A stretch of DNA of 64,000 nt, taken from Penicillus capitatus. Lineage: Eukaryota; Chlorophyta. A program made the translations under genes and the position numbers. Below the pieces are notes generated by a model. That model was not told the origin of the DNA. It saw nothing but the letters and a program-made list of their open reading frames with translations, and did no database searches. This document shows positions 34,514 through 45,663 of the stretch, one piece after another. The DNA is taken from the NCBI GenBank assembly GCA_965649825.1, contig OZ287696.1, positions 1,178,001-1,242,000 of the forward strand. Direction: 5' to 3'. Every line of letters begins with the position of its first letter. Position 1 is the stretch's first letter.

Positions 34514-36553
34514 CAATGGATGTTTTTTTGTGAGTCGGCGCTTTCCTTTACACAAGTGACGACAGTCCGATTCCACATTCAGCATCAGGCATAAGATGCA
34601 AAAGATTGTCTTTCAGAACGAAGATAAGATCGAAAGAGTCGAGGATCAGGAAAAGTATCAGATAGCCTGTTGGCCAAGACGGCATCCCAAGTGTGGAAGA
34701 GCATTCCGGACACTTCTGTTGATGCTCGTTTTTAATGGTTTCGTTCTTATATGTGTGCTTGCATGCTTCCAATGACTTCGACTGTCGTTTACGATCAAAT
34801 TCGTTAGAATCCTCTCTCGATGACACATGGCTTCAAGAAACGCGTGAATTGGAGTGCGTGAAAGACTCTATGCCTTCCTCCACCTCTGACGCTTCCAATT
34901 CTTGGATCATACAGGGCATAAGGCATAGATATTTCTGGATCTTCCTTCCCTTAGCTCTAATGAAGCAACATCGCTATTTCGAGGTTATTATCGTCAGCTG
35001 ATGCCTCAATCGAGGTTCGGTGACCAAGTTCGACCGTCCACATACAAGTCGTGCAACTTACAGAAGACCTCTTAAAACCACGAGGTATCTTTACCTTACC
35101 ACGTCCAGCAGCAGATCACATAGAATCTTAACGCAAGCTTTCCACTTGCTCGATTGTTCTTTCCGTATTGTTTCTTACTCTCGAAATTGCTCTCCGATTT
35201 TGTTTAAGTATCTCGCAGCTGCACAGGCACTATGCTTCGTTCGCAAATGCGTCACTGAATTCTCCCCTATCTCGACGAGAATGTGTCTCATTTTGGCTGT
35301 CGAAAGAGAACATACAAATCAACGTTTGACAATGTTCTGTAATGCTGGTATCCAATGGCGTAAGTTGAATGGAAAACTCTGAAAGACTTTTCGACATTGT
35401 TTTCTGCACACAGTTCACAATGTGCGGTAAACGTCGTGCATCCAACTCTTTCCTCCGGCACCAGAATACTTGCGCAAAACATGTGATAAACCTTGTTAAG
35501 ACGAGAACAGACAGTATCATTTCTACTCTTTAGTGTCGTCTTCAGAAGGCAGGCGATCGTTTTTACTGTTTGTGGTTGTTCTCATTGTCTTAAAAAGGTA
35601 ACAACGTTCATTATGATTACCACGAACATGTCATTGGCGATGAACTCGAAAGCCAAGGACGATTATGCAGCGCGTTCTCGACAGAAAATAGATCGCCACG
35701 TTTGATCGCGAGAAACTCAATAGCACATGGTTATTGATCTTGTTCTCTGATGAATTCGAGAGCTATCGTTGAACGTGGTGTTGTTCTTTTCTTTCCATCG
35801 ATTCACAACACGGCGAAAACGTTAAACACCTGCTTAATCGACGATCAAAGACCCGTCTTCTTTAGTTGCCGAATTAACCAAAGGAGTTCCAAAATTTGTC
35901 AACGCCGTTAGTGCGCGTCTTTGCAAGTCGATGCCATTCCAACATCAACGCGTTTTAAGACCGAAGAGGTAGATCGCTGCGCGTCGAACTGAGATCGAAA
36001 TCGAATTGAACGATCGATTAATCGCTACGAGCAAAGCTAACTTGCTCGATTTTTCGGTCGTCAGTTTCACTTGGAAATCGCGACATGATTGGTACGAGAT
36101 TCTACTTTTTCCGCTTTATGCGAGGTTGACAGATCCAATATCAATCTGCATCAACTCTATAGATCGATTAAAATACAAATCGATTTCGATCAGTTTATTT
36201 CCGATTGAATCGGACTACCTTGATTGTTCGATCGTCAATTGCGTTACAATCATCCATGATTGGATAAACATGGATAACCTGCTTTCTTGAACTGGCTGTT
36301 CGTAAAGCTTTAATTTAGTCGACGATCGTTTGCGGTTCCTGCAGATCAGCGACACAGGTATCTGTACGTGTGATATGCAACGAACTTATCGTTGTGCACA
36401 GTTGATCGACGATGAAAACGAGACGCCGGAAGAGTTTGTTAATGATTCCTACTAGGAAGTTGATCTAAGAACGATCCTCGAGAATCTTTCCAAGAAAACG
36501 AATTCCCGATAGGCAATGATTCTGATTCCTGTCTTACACTTTCTCTTGGGTTG
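34514..36553. other. gene-poor interval
   Basis: Two kilobases without a supported gene. The DNA is AT-rich and again dense in GATCGA/TCGATC words between 35950 and 36300. No tandem array or long inverted repeat was seen. Confidence 0.5.
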
Positions 36554-38395
36554 TTATATTGGTTTTATACAGTTTACTCGTCTCTGTTCGCTTTCCACAG
36601 AGTTTTCCCAAAACAAGAGACCTCGTGCTTTGGGTGGTACTGCAGAGAGAAGCATATTTTCTGGCGATACGTCACCGGGAACGTACAAAGCGAGTTCCGA
36701 TTGAAGCCCTTGATCTACGAGCCATTCCATGCGACACTCGTCGATCAATCGCTTGCATTTCATTCCAACGGAGACCCTGTACTCCTTAGGAAAGAATCGC
36801 CAGAAAGACGGCGATGCTTCGTCTGTCGGAGTTATCTCTTTCATACGTAAACCTATCTGCTTGGTACTCTCTACTGCTTTCTCATCGACAACATCTAAAC
36901 GCTGATGATCACACAGTGCCCAACCTGATCATCACTCGTTTGCATGGTCTGAGTGTTGACGTGATTAAGCTACCTGTCATCCACGAGACGAGTTCGAAGT
37001 CTTCTTTTGTAAAGTCGCGGCGAACGAAGTTTTCTCTCGCGGCATAAGATTCCCAGTCGCAACGATGGTGACAGCAGGTTGCGATGAACAGACCAGTAAA
37101 CCGATCGGCGACTTCTGTTCTGCGAAAAGACGACCATTCGGAAAAGCAGACAGCGACAAGATGTCGATCGAACCCGATCGCTTTACGGCAAGCCAGTAGA
37201 GCGTAATCCGTACCGCTGCCACAGAGATGTTTTCCAAGGGCCACCCATGGACCGATCGGCTTCTGATCGATCTCCGGCAATCGACTCAGATCGAAGTCTT
37301 TGAGATCGATGCGGATTCGTCGGACCGTCAACGCCTCGTCGCTCTTCATTGTGCGTTCCGCCTTTAGAAGTGTTCGTTTGTTCGACTGGATCAGGCAATT
37401 GTCAACGAATACCTTTAGTTTGAAAGATTGGTTGTCCACCAGCACAAAACGCTTCGCATCTGTGCAATCCGAGATCATGCTCGATAAATAAGCTTTTCCC
37501 GCCCCAAATTCGATCACCAAGGGAGGTTCAGCAAAACATCGGAAGACTTCCTTTTCCATAAGGTATCCTGGAGCACCTTACCGATCAAACACGGTCCTCG
37601 ACATCTGTGATAGCTCGCCTGCTATGGATGCTTGTTGCATAGCGTGCTTCAATTTAAACGGTCGGCGACCATCCGGTTTTAGAAATGGCTGACACACTTC
37701 TGGTATGCGGTACTTCAATTCCAAGCGATCCATCGACGCAACGAGTTTCTCGACCTTTGTCCATACGCGCGTACAAACTTCGTTTTCGCACATTGTCGAT
37801 TGATCGGAAGTAGCACACCTTGCTTATCAGAGTCAGCAATCCTTCGACTCCCAACTCAAGCGCATACTTCATTCTCCGTTCGCTCCTCGTCGATCCTATC
37901 GATATCGTCATGGCCTCGGATGCGATAGACGGGAACGTACCACTTGGGAGCATTGGCTCATCTGAACAGTATTTATTGACATCCTTCGTGTAGGTGGCAT
38001 CTTTCTGAATACCAGAAGTCAAGACGAAGCAGACAATCGTCGAATCGAAGACCTACCTCTGTTTCGTTCAATCTCTTCTGTTCTGAGCATTTTCGGATGT
38101 GTCGGACAAGATTCTCCTCCAGCACGTAACTTGGATGGAGACAGAGCGTTGTCGACAGGCGAAGAGAACCATCTTCTTACTGTCCCGGGTTCAGCGGACA
38201 GGGAACACGCTTCTGCCCTTCACCCGTCGCGAAATAGAGATGCTGTCCGCAGTAATCCTTGTCGGGAATCGCATGGAATCGGCACGTTCGGTTTTTGTGA
38301 GCTATGTAGTATGTGCAGCGAGGCATCGAGCGATGATGGCGAACAAATGTTACATGATGGTGTCGGCGCGCCGCCGCCGCCTTTGCGATACCCAT
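36554..38395 (-). CDS. TRM13: tRNA 2'-O-methyltransferase TRM13 (TRMT13)
   Basis: TRM13 methylates the 2'-OH at position 4 of the acceptor stem in tRNA-Gly, His and Pro. Seven exons (38395-38181, 38129-38057, 38004-37941, 37895-37819, 37754-37593, 37550-36974, 36894-36554) give 502 residues. The N-terminal zinc finger is split between CTYYIAHKNRTCRFHA, DYCGQH, then VPCPLNPG and HIRKC (U11-48K-like CHHC). The catalytic domain shows QQASIAGEL, PPLVIEFGAGKAYLSS, ALGKHLCGSGTDYALLAC and ATCCHHRCDWESYAA. The C terminus matches (CKRLIDECRMEWLV, YVPGDVSPENMLLSA). The ATG at 38395 is one option; a second lies just before PRCTYYI. Confidence 0.93.
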
Positions 38396-38953
38396 TCAGC
38401 AATTCGATACACTAAGACATCGAAAGCTCTCTGGTAGCTGCGAAGATCGCCTATCTGCACATATCGCCTGTAGTTATATCGTAGGCTGATCACTGGACAC
38501 GCGATCACAGCCCAGTGTCGACTGAAATGAACATTTGAAGTGAATGCATTCGCCAGTATACGTTTGAAATTGAAGATAGGCCTCGCTGGCTGTGCCGATA
38601 TACAAGCTGCGATGAGAAGATGTAATGGTTCAGGGAAAAGTTGTCGTGCGAAGGCAAGGACGAGTGCGTCTGCTTTTTTGTCAACCGGCAATGGTTCAGT
38701 CAGAACCGAGTTTCTATTCAAAGAGATAATAACAAGGCAGAGTGGTCCTTGAGCAACATCGATGTAAAGAGACAGCAATCAGATAGCAGGAATTTTGCAT
38801 GCAACAATTAAAGTCCTTGTTGCGTCTATAGAGCACGAAATGTGCATATGTGTTTCGAGTGTCTTTCGAGATAATGAAACGTCAGTCGTCCGTATGAGTT
38901 TAGCCCGACTCATCCAGAATACTGACCAAACTGGATTCCTGATCCTTCGCTTT
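38396..38953. other. intergenic interval
   Basis: A minus-strand open frame (38350-38778) overlaps the TRM13 start and has no ATG-supported family motif; I do not annotate it. Otherwise empty. Confidence 0.4.
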
Positions 38954-39479
38954 TTATCGAGACGGAAGGAATTTTCTCTCGATCTTAAATGTCACTTCGA
39001 CGCAGAGGAGTGGCTTGTCCTCTTTGTCTTTTGCCGCGACTTTCACCGTGTATGTTCCTGCTGGTGTAATCGCAGGGAGCATGCGGTTGTATTTGAATAC
39101 AACGGTTCCCGCTTTCATTGGACATTTCATGTGATCCTTGAGCTCGGAACGCTCAGTATTTAGCGGAGTCTTTATGGTTTTCCCAAACATACTTATCGTC
39201 GTGGAGGTCTGAGCCGTGACCTTACCGGAATCCACGTCAGGGCCATCTGCAGCGGAATAGTGAGAGACAGCAAGAAACGGATAGTCATGCATTACCGTAG
39301 GTTCCTTTAATCTTGAAGCGGGCGGTGTGTCCAATTCGAAGCGGAGTGGGAGTTAGGTCGACAGAGGTCGGCTTGATGGGCGGTGTTACGCCATCCACCG
39401 TGCAAGGGGTAAAAGGATAGGCCGCGACAGCGCCCGTCAAAAGAACGCAGAATAGACTGCAAACAAAAGCGGGATGCAT
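38954..39479 (-). CDS. secreted ML-domain lipid-binding protein (NPC2-like)
   Basis: Two exons (39479-39296 and 39246-38954) with a 49-nt intron encode 158 residues. A clear signal peptide (MHPAFVCSLFCVLLTGAVAA) starts the protein. The ML fold follows: YPFTPCTVDGV, IGHTARFKIKGTY, DHMKCPMKAGTVVFKYNRML, PAGTYTVKVAAKDKEDKPLL and CVEVTFKIE, with cysteines placed as in NPC2 and fungal PG/PI transfer proteins. It likely carries sterol or phospholipid in the endolysosomal lumen or outside the cell. The start is 43 bp from a divergent small gene. Confidence 0.85.
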
Positions 39480-39522
39480 TATCAAATGCTCAACATGGCA
39501 CACACGCCGTCTCATTCTCATA

Positions 39523-39740
39523 ATGGCGGACGTCGATCGGGTCGAGACTTTGGAAAGACGTTGCACCCAACTTGAAGAAATCGCCAAGCAACTGGAAAAA
39601 GGCATATCACGTTCTCCAGCAGGTAGACGACCTTTTTCGTTTCCTCTGAAGGAGGGCCCGTTTTAGAGACTGAGACAAAGCCATCCCCTGCAGAAGATGA
39701 TCACAAAGGCAAGCTGTCATCGTTTCGACGTTGTCAATAG
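39523..39740 (+). CDS. 57-residue putative coiled-coil protein
   Basis: Two exons (39523-39622 and 39667-39740) with a 44-nt GT-AG intron. The first exon reads MADVDRVETLERRCTQLEEI followed by AKQLEKG, a heptad-like helix, and the second is acidic then basic (ETETKPSPAEDDHKGK). Support comes from exact phase closure, the good heptad pattern and its position head-to-head with the ML gene. No family is recognised. It could be the first part of a longer gene, but the second exon ends in a TAG. Confidence 0.4.
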
Positions 39741-39901
39741 CGATTGTATTGCTGTTAGACGTGCTCATAGAGAAGCTGCGTTATCAGATTCTCCATCTAA
39801 AGAGATCCTTGCGCGAACAGGAAGCACAATCTTCTTGAAATCAGAAAACAGATGTCGTTTCGAGATGCATGTTGTCCGATCATTCTTTCGCCTATCGAGC
39901 C

Positions 39902-41080
39902 TTAATAAGGCGCTTCCAGTCTGGAAGTGTTTCTGCTGTCATAATTGTCTAATTTGAAGCTGTTCCAATCGGCAGATGTCAATCCTCGCTGCATCATAGC
40001 CAGAACCGTCGCCATCTGAGAATAGGTCACACTATTGATTAACCCTTCCTGCAGCAAGACATATGTAGACTGAAGACGAGAACTTATTACCGTACAACAG
40101 GAGTACCTGCACGCGAAATGGCCTCCCTCCTTCTGACAGTTTCACCAATTGGTGTGTGTCTCTGACGGGGACCTTCGTTAAATCTTCAATGCCATCTTTT
40201 TTGATGATCTCCTGAATCGCCGCGTGGACGTTGTCGATTTTCATGTATCGACTTCTGCCTGTTCCCAGAAGACAATTCCTTGCCAGCCACTCGAAGTCCA
40301 TTTCTTTTCCATGGAAGGCAGCACTGGCCAAGTACGATAACACGGTTGCCGTTTTGAGATTGCGCTCTTTTGCGATCGCCTCGACGTCAAGTCCTTGTGT
40401 CCAGTCTTCATGCGCCCGTTCCGCTGTCTTTCTCAGGTAAGAATCTACGACGACCCTCTCTCCAGAAGTTTGGACTCTCTCTGCAGAAGCAGGAGGTTGA
40501 TCGAATTGAAAGCTCTCATCAGTCAGGAACGCAAAATCGCGGACAATAACGTTGACCCGTCCCTGGTAACTACTCAGTGTTCCTTGAATGACGATCTTGA
40601 CTCCCTTCTGGACATGTTGACGCACTTGCTTCGCCGCAAAATCGAAAAACACAGTCTCGAAGTAACCGTAGCTTGTCTCTTTCTTGGATGATTCGCGCGG
40701 AACAGCAAGAGTCATATGGGCAAAAGGACTTCCGTCTCGTGAACTTCTTTCCTCGGGGGTATCCATCGCAAACCCGCTGAGTGTTACGGTATTGGTCATC
40801 TGGGACTCAAAGTTCTCGAATCGCGGAGGAGGAACGAGTTCGCTCTTGATCTCTGTTTCGACGGCAGGCTTAACATTCTGCTTTGCACCGATCGTGGATC
40901 GGCGACTAGGCCATGTACGCTGAACGGCATCACTGATAAAGAAGAAGGCTGAAGAGACGGAGGGTGCTGCACCTGAGAACTGCTGCTGGCGGACACCGAT
41001 AGCCTCGATGGTCCGCGTAGGTGGGTCCGCGTCGCTCGGATCGCGGCATTTCTCGGAACGTGACGCAGCAACATGTGCAT
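39902..41080 (-). CDS. SSB-like OB-fold protein with C-terminal helix-turn-helix
   Basis: Three exons (41080-40995, 40932-40091, 40048-39902). The N terminus (MHMLLRHVPRNAAIRATRTH) is Arg-rich like a mitochondrial presequence. A bacterial-type SSB OB fold follows: NTVTLSGFAMDTPEERSS, FAHMTLAVPRE, YGYFETVFFDFAAKQVRQHV, QKGVKIVIQGTLSSYQG. After a linker, DVEAIAKERNLKTATVLSYL resembles the HTH_40 helix pair found at the ends of RecQ-type helicases, and a second half continues through VPVRDTHQLVKL to LINSVTYSQMATVLAMMQ. Likely binds single-stranded DNA in mitochondria or plastids. The intron at 40049-40090 is required to keep the tail in frame. Exon 1 is less certain. Confidence 0.7.
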
Positions 41081-41210
41081 TCAGATGGACAGCGAGAGCC
41101 CTCGCGACCTTCGATGTGATTTGACAGACGGGTCACATCCGTCACCATCTCGCCAACAACGCACGACGACCACTGAATAACGCGGTGTCTGTTTCTTGCT
41201 ATTTCAAAAG

Positions 41211-41799
41211 ATGCTGCTTCGTCGTTGTATTTGCTCCTACCCATCGACGCGCCTCCTGTCAACGACCGTAAGAATACAAACGCCGTCACCAACCCGCATC
41301 CCACGCACTTGGATTTTAGGCTGTCCTACGGGGCGAGGTTGCGCATATCGAGGAGCCGGAGTTTTCAGCAGAACCGCCACAGGAAGAAAAGGCGGAGCTG
41401 CGTCGAGACGAGCCCTTAACCACGGCACAGAAGAATGCACAGCTTTCTGTGTTGGACCCTTTTGAGTCTCTCCCGTTGCAAAAACTCGCGACGTATCTGG
41501 GGGAAACCTTTTCGCCGAAGCTCGAAGATCTGCAAGCATCGGAGCGCGAACGTACACGACCGAAAAAATACAAAGAAGTGATGGAACCTCCAAGCGTTCC
41601 ACATTTTCTGCCTCTGACGCGATGGGCGTCGCACAACAAACAAGTTCGTGAGACGCTTGTGATCGACGAAGAGAATCGCCCTCGTGTGCGTCTCTCTTGG
41701 TATCATCCAGACGATACGATGATCCCGCGCGGCTGGTTTTCGAAGGGACTGCTCGATGACATTAAGTACTACAGGCCGTTTTTGAAGAAGAAACAGTGA
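41211..41799 (+). CDS. putative mitochondrial protein of unknown function
   Basis: Two exons (41211-41267 and 41320-41799) with a 52-nt intron give 178 residues. MLLRRCICSYPSTRLLSTT is a strong mitochondrial presequence candidate. The mature part is charged and carries PLTRWASHNKQVRETLVIDE, VRLSWYHPDDTMIPRGWFSK and a Lys-rich end (FLKKKQ). It could be a lineage-specific mitoribosomal or respiratory accessory protein, but I do not recognise it. It is divergent from the SSB-like gene with 130 bp between starts. Confidence 0.6.
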
Positions 41800-42303
41800 A
41801 GAACTCAGTTCTTTGTCGATTTTGAACTGCACGCGTGCAACTCGACGAGTGCACTGCGGATGCGCAGAAGGGAGAAGTGGGTGGCACGCGTCCAGAAAGG
41901 ACGGATACTTTTGATCGACGGATGGCACAATGTATGAAGCCAACGTCTGAGTGGGTCGTTTCTGTCGAGGCTTTAACGGATAGCCTGGTAAACATTCGCC
42001 GATCGGGACTGCACTCAGTGTATCTTTCTCTTTATGTAAGTAACGTCACATCGACATTGCCAACGATGAAGCGCAATTCCTATCATGGGCTCATCGCCCA
42101 AAGCGAAACGACGCGGTCTTCACATCGATTGGTTTTTCCGATCTGCGATCATCGATCGCAAAATACAGAACGGCCGTCTTTAAAGAGCGATTATCGTGTG
42201 CATCCACGGAATTTGCTTGATGATGGGACTGTTGCGGCACGGCTCAATCGAAGATATCGACATGCTCACTCACATCTCGATCGATCACACTCACCTGACC
42301 CCA
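41800..42303. other. intergenic interval between convergent genes
   Basis: No supported gene. The neighbours converge here, so 3' UTRs probably occupy part of it. GATCGA words appear near 42260-42290. Confidence 0.4.
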
Positions 42304-43896
42304 TCATCGATACCTTAGTGTCTGTATGTACAGGAAGTGGAACATGGTTACCGATACAGGACGCGGGATGACAGATCTGAGCTTCTGCTTCTGTGTGACA
42401 AAGCGTTGTTCGATGGGGACGAGTTCTGCCGTTTTCTTTTTTCTATCCAATCGCACGACCCATTTCCACTTTCCCAATTCCGATCGCATCTTCTTACGGT
42501 AGAAGTACTCTCGAATCCACAGATACTCCTCTTGTCCGTCAATAACCGAATCGCGTCTGCGAGACACCTGTCACATCATGCGAGCACAGTGCCACTTACC
42601 GGTCACTGGAGCTGTGGACATGGCATGGAGCAATAAGACCAAGATACTTGTTATCGAATCCGATCGCGCGATTCACTTCTGCCTCCTGCACAGATTTTGG
42701 TTCCACATACAGTTCCTTCATCAGGACGTTCTCTGCACAGAAAGGTCACATACAGTAGCTGGTAAATGCAAGAACCTGAAATCTGCATGCTATAAGCATC
42801 GCCATGAGGTATCAATTTGTCGCTGTCGTTCACACAGTTGTTGTGGAAATTCACAGTACAGAACGCACGGCCATGTCGATCTTCGTGCGGCACCACTGTA
42901 AGTGTAGTAATGAGAACAGAAATGCTGTCAGTGTATTCGTACCGTTATAGACAGCCACAGCTTTTCGTGCTCGTGTTTGCATCGTCTTTGATCGTCCTCC
43001 GTGAAACGACGATGTCAGTTGCGCAGCTCTAGTTTCTGGGGGCTGTTTTGCCCTGTCAAATCCCCTCTATATGTCAGACTGCATATCAGGCAATGGATGC
43101 ACAAGTGTCGTGTTTCATGACTTGGATGGATCGAAGATAGGCTTCTTTCGAAGCAAAGGAACGCATCTTGCGTTTTCGAGACGGTTTCTGGAAATTCAAT
43201 GGCCGAATCTGTGTTTTCTTCTCCGCCTCCGCATCTTTGATCCACCTAACAGCGATCGCAGCTTTTCGCGAGTTGTCGCCAACAGTCACATCACACCATC
43301 TTTCCGGATCGACGTTTTTGAGCACGACTGGCATTTTGTGCTTCTTGCGTGGCTTCATCAGCATCGTCTCTGAATCCAACGTCCATTTTGTATGAGAGAC
43401 GCTCTCGACCTGAATCGCCAAATGTTGGTCTCGATCGATCGAGGAGAGGCGTACGGCGTCGAGGATTTCGTAATCCTCATCGTCCAGCGAAGGAAGCGTA
43501 TCGAGCGAATCGGGATCGGAGAGATCGCCTTTATCGGGCGACGGCGGCCGTTCCTCATAGCGATACATTTCTGCAGCTGCGGTTCCGAACTCGAAGCCCA
43601 GAAAATCTGGAAGAGGGAGGTCGATCGACGGAGGGAGCTTTTCTTCAGGCGCCAGACAAAACTTCGCGAGTTCCGCCGCGTCGAATGGCGTCACTAAGGA
43701 CTTCATGTCGCAGACAACCTCCATAAACACCCTTTCTTACAAAGGCCGATAGCCATCAGAACCGCACCTCTGGTAGGTCGACACGAAAACGCATATCGGA
43801 GATGAAACGCGTAGGCCGATTGAGTTCTGTTTGCTCGATCTCGGGGCCATGATTCTGAACGGGACGTTCGCCACTACGTCCAGGACGACGACTCAT
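42304..43896 (-). CDS. PAF1-like subunit of the RNA polymerase II PAF1 complex
   Basis: Assigned with moderate confidence. Exon 1 (43896-43768) reads to RFISDMRFRVDLPE and joins VVCDMKSLVTPFDAAELAKF across a 49-nt intron, resembling the PAF1 start where a short beta segment precedes PFDP. Then come PPSIDLPLPDFLGFEF, an acidic linker and TKWTLDSETMLMKPRKK. Downstream exons give FCTVNFHNNCVNDSDK, ENVLMKELYVEP and EEYLWIREYFYRKKM, like the YxWxREYxW motif of PAF1, with WKWVVRLDRKKK at the end. The middle junction (around 43030-43130) is not resolved. The PAF1 complex promotes elongation and histone modification. It diverges from PIG-A with 68 bp between starts. Confidence 0.5.
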
Positions 43897-43964
43897 CGGG
43901 AATGGTAAAACGATGGCGACGATGATGAAGGAATGCTGTTTGACGGACGTGACGACTCTCGACC

Positions 43965-45530
43965 ATGCGTCATCGCATCCTGATGATCAGCGACTTCTTC
44001 TTTCCGTCTTTCGGTGGCGTCGAAAGCCACATCTACCAACTTTCACAGTGTCTGATGCAACGCGAACACAAAGCAATCGACGGACCATCGCCTCACACCC
44101 ATCCAGCATCCATCGCATGTCTATAGGTTGTGGTGATGACGACTGCTCGAAGTGATCGCAAAGGGGTGCGGTTTCTATCCAATGGACTCAAAGTGAGGTG
44201 TCACACATAATGATGGGACAGTGAGTGAGAGGATAGGTCTATTATGTCCCGCGATGGGGCGTGTTGAGTGGATGCATTCTCCCCAATGTCTTTGGAGGAT
44301 TCTGCCTGTTGCGGGCGATTCTGATCCGCGAAGGGATTACGATCGTCCATGGACACCAATCCTGTTCGCCATTTGCCTGCCAATGCATTTTCCAAGCACA
44401 ATCCATGGGATTCAAAGTCTGTCCCATCTGCTTCAAACTGATACCGAGTGTGTTGCTCTGTCAGTGTGTGTTTACGGATCACTCCCTGTTTGGCTTTGCC
44501 GATCTGTCGGGCATTGCTCTGAACAAAACGCTCAAATGCGTCATGGCCAATGTCGATCATGTCATCTGTGTTTCGCATACCTCCAAACAGAACACAGTAA
44601 TCCGTGCCTGCATCCCTCCCTCCCGCGTGTCTGTCATACCAAACGGTGAGCCCGTTATCTGAACGTTTCGTTCTCCTGTTCACTCTCACTCGTTTGCGGC
44701 AGCTGTTGATGCACAAGACTTTGAACCTGACGATTCGCGTGTCTTTGATCCCGAGCACATCACCATTGTCGCCTTTACGAGGCTGGTTTACCGTAAAGGC
44801 ATTGATCTGTTGGCCGTGATTCTTCCCGAGATCTGCGAGCGACATCCTCATGTCCACTTCCATATCTGTCTCCTTCCATTCATCGTATTTCGATCACTCT
44901 GATTGCTTTCTAGGTGGAGATGGACCCAAGAAGAAGCTGCTCGAAGAGGTCATCTTTCGAGAAGATCTGTCATCGCGGGTCGCATTACACCCTGCTGTGC
45001 CTCACAGTAAAGCAAGGGGCGTTTTGATTCAAGGGGATGTTTTTATCAATGCCTCACTCACTGAAGCCTTCTGCATTGCCATTGTGGAGGCGGCGGCGGC
45101 GGGACTTGTGGTTGTGTCCACCAGAGTGGGTGGCGTTCCGGAAGTCCTGCCACCAGATATGCTCATTCTGGCCGATCCGACACCCGATTCTTTGATCGAG
45201 GCAGTCGAAACCGCACTGCGACGCGTGGGATACATCGATCGACGCGAACAGCATCGTCACATCGCAGAGATGTACAGTTGGTGGCGTGTGGCCGAGAGAA
45301 CGGAATCGGTGTACGACGTGACGGTCGAATCGCAACGAGAAGACACACTGGCGGACGATATCCTCCGTCTCCTCCAATGTGGTCCAGTCGCGGGCGTCAT
45401 CTTTGCTCTCCTGGCGATGGCTTTGAGAATCGTTGCGATGGTGGTTGAGTGGTGGCGGCCCAGTGCGTCCATTGAGGTGGTCCCAGATTTCGCCCATCAG
45501 AGCGGTGCGCGGACCGGGCAATCCCGATAG
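43965..45530 (+). CDS. PIGA: PIG-A, GPI-GlcNAc transferase catalytic subunit
   Basis: Transfers GlcNAc from UDP-GlcNAc to phosphatidylinositol on the cytosolic face of the ER, the first step of GPI anchor synthesis. Six exons (43965-44072, 44127-44192, 44237-44416, 44465-44645, 44703-44867, 44914-45530). Family motifs: [81 protein letters not shown], then the GT4 donor site [20 protein letters not shown] and [11 protein letters not shown] hydrophobic anchor ([20 protein letters not shown]) lies near the C terminus, as expected. Intron 1 starts with GC instead of GT. Confidence 0.95.
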
Positions 45531-45663
45531 AACCCAACCACCGTTACTCCCCCGCTCACGCTTGCGTCATGGAGAAGGGCAACGACACCGTCGACAGACG
45601 GTCGAGCTGTGAGAGAGGACGTCTCCTCCCAGGCATGCGTTCGCTTTCCAAGCACGACAGCCA

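Noticed and set aside
38350-38778. 142-codon minus-strand frame overlapping the TRM13 start
   Set aside because: It ends inside TRM13 exon 1 in another frame and shows no family motif; the TRM13 model explains the region.
44761-44870. Apparent one-base frameshift in PIG-A near [11 protein letters not shown]
   Set aside because: Rereading the bases showed that I had added one; exon 5 (44703-44867) closes exactly in frame and the gene is intact.
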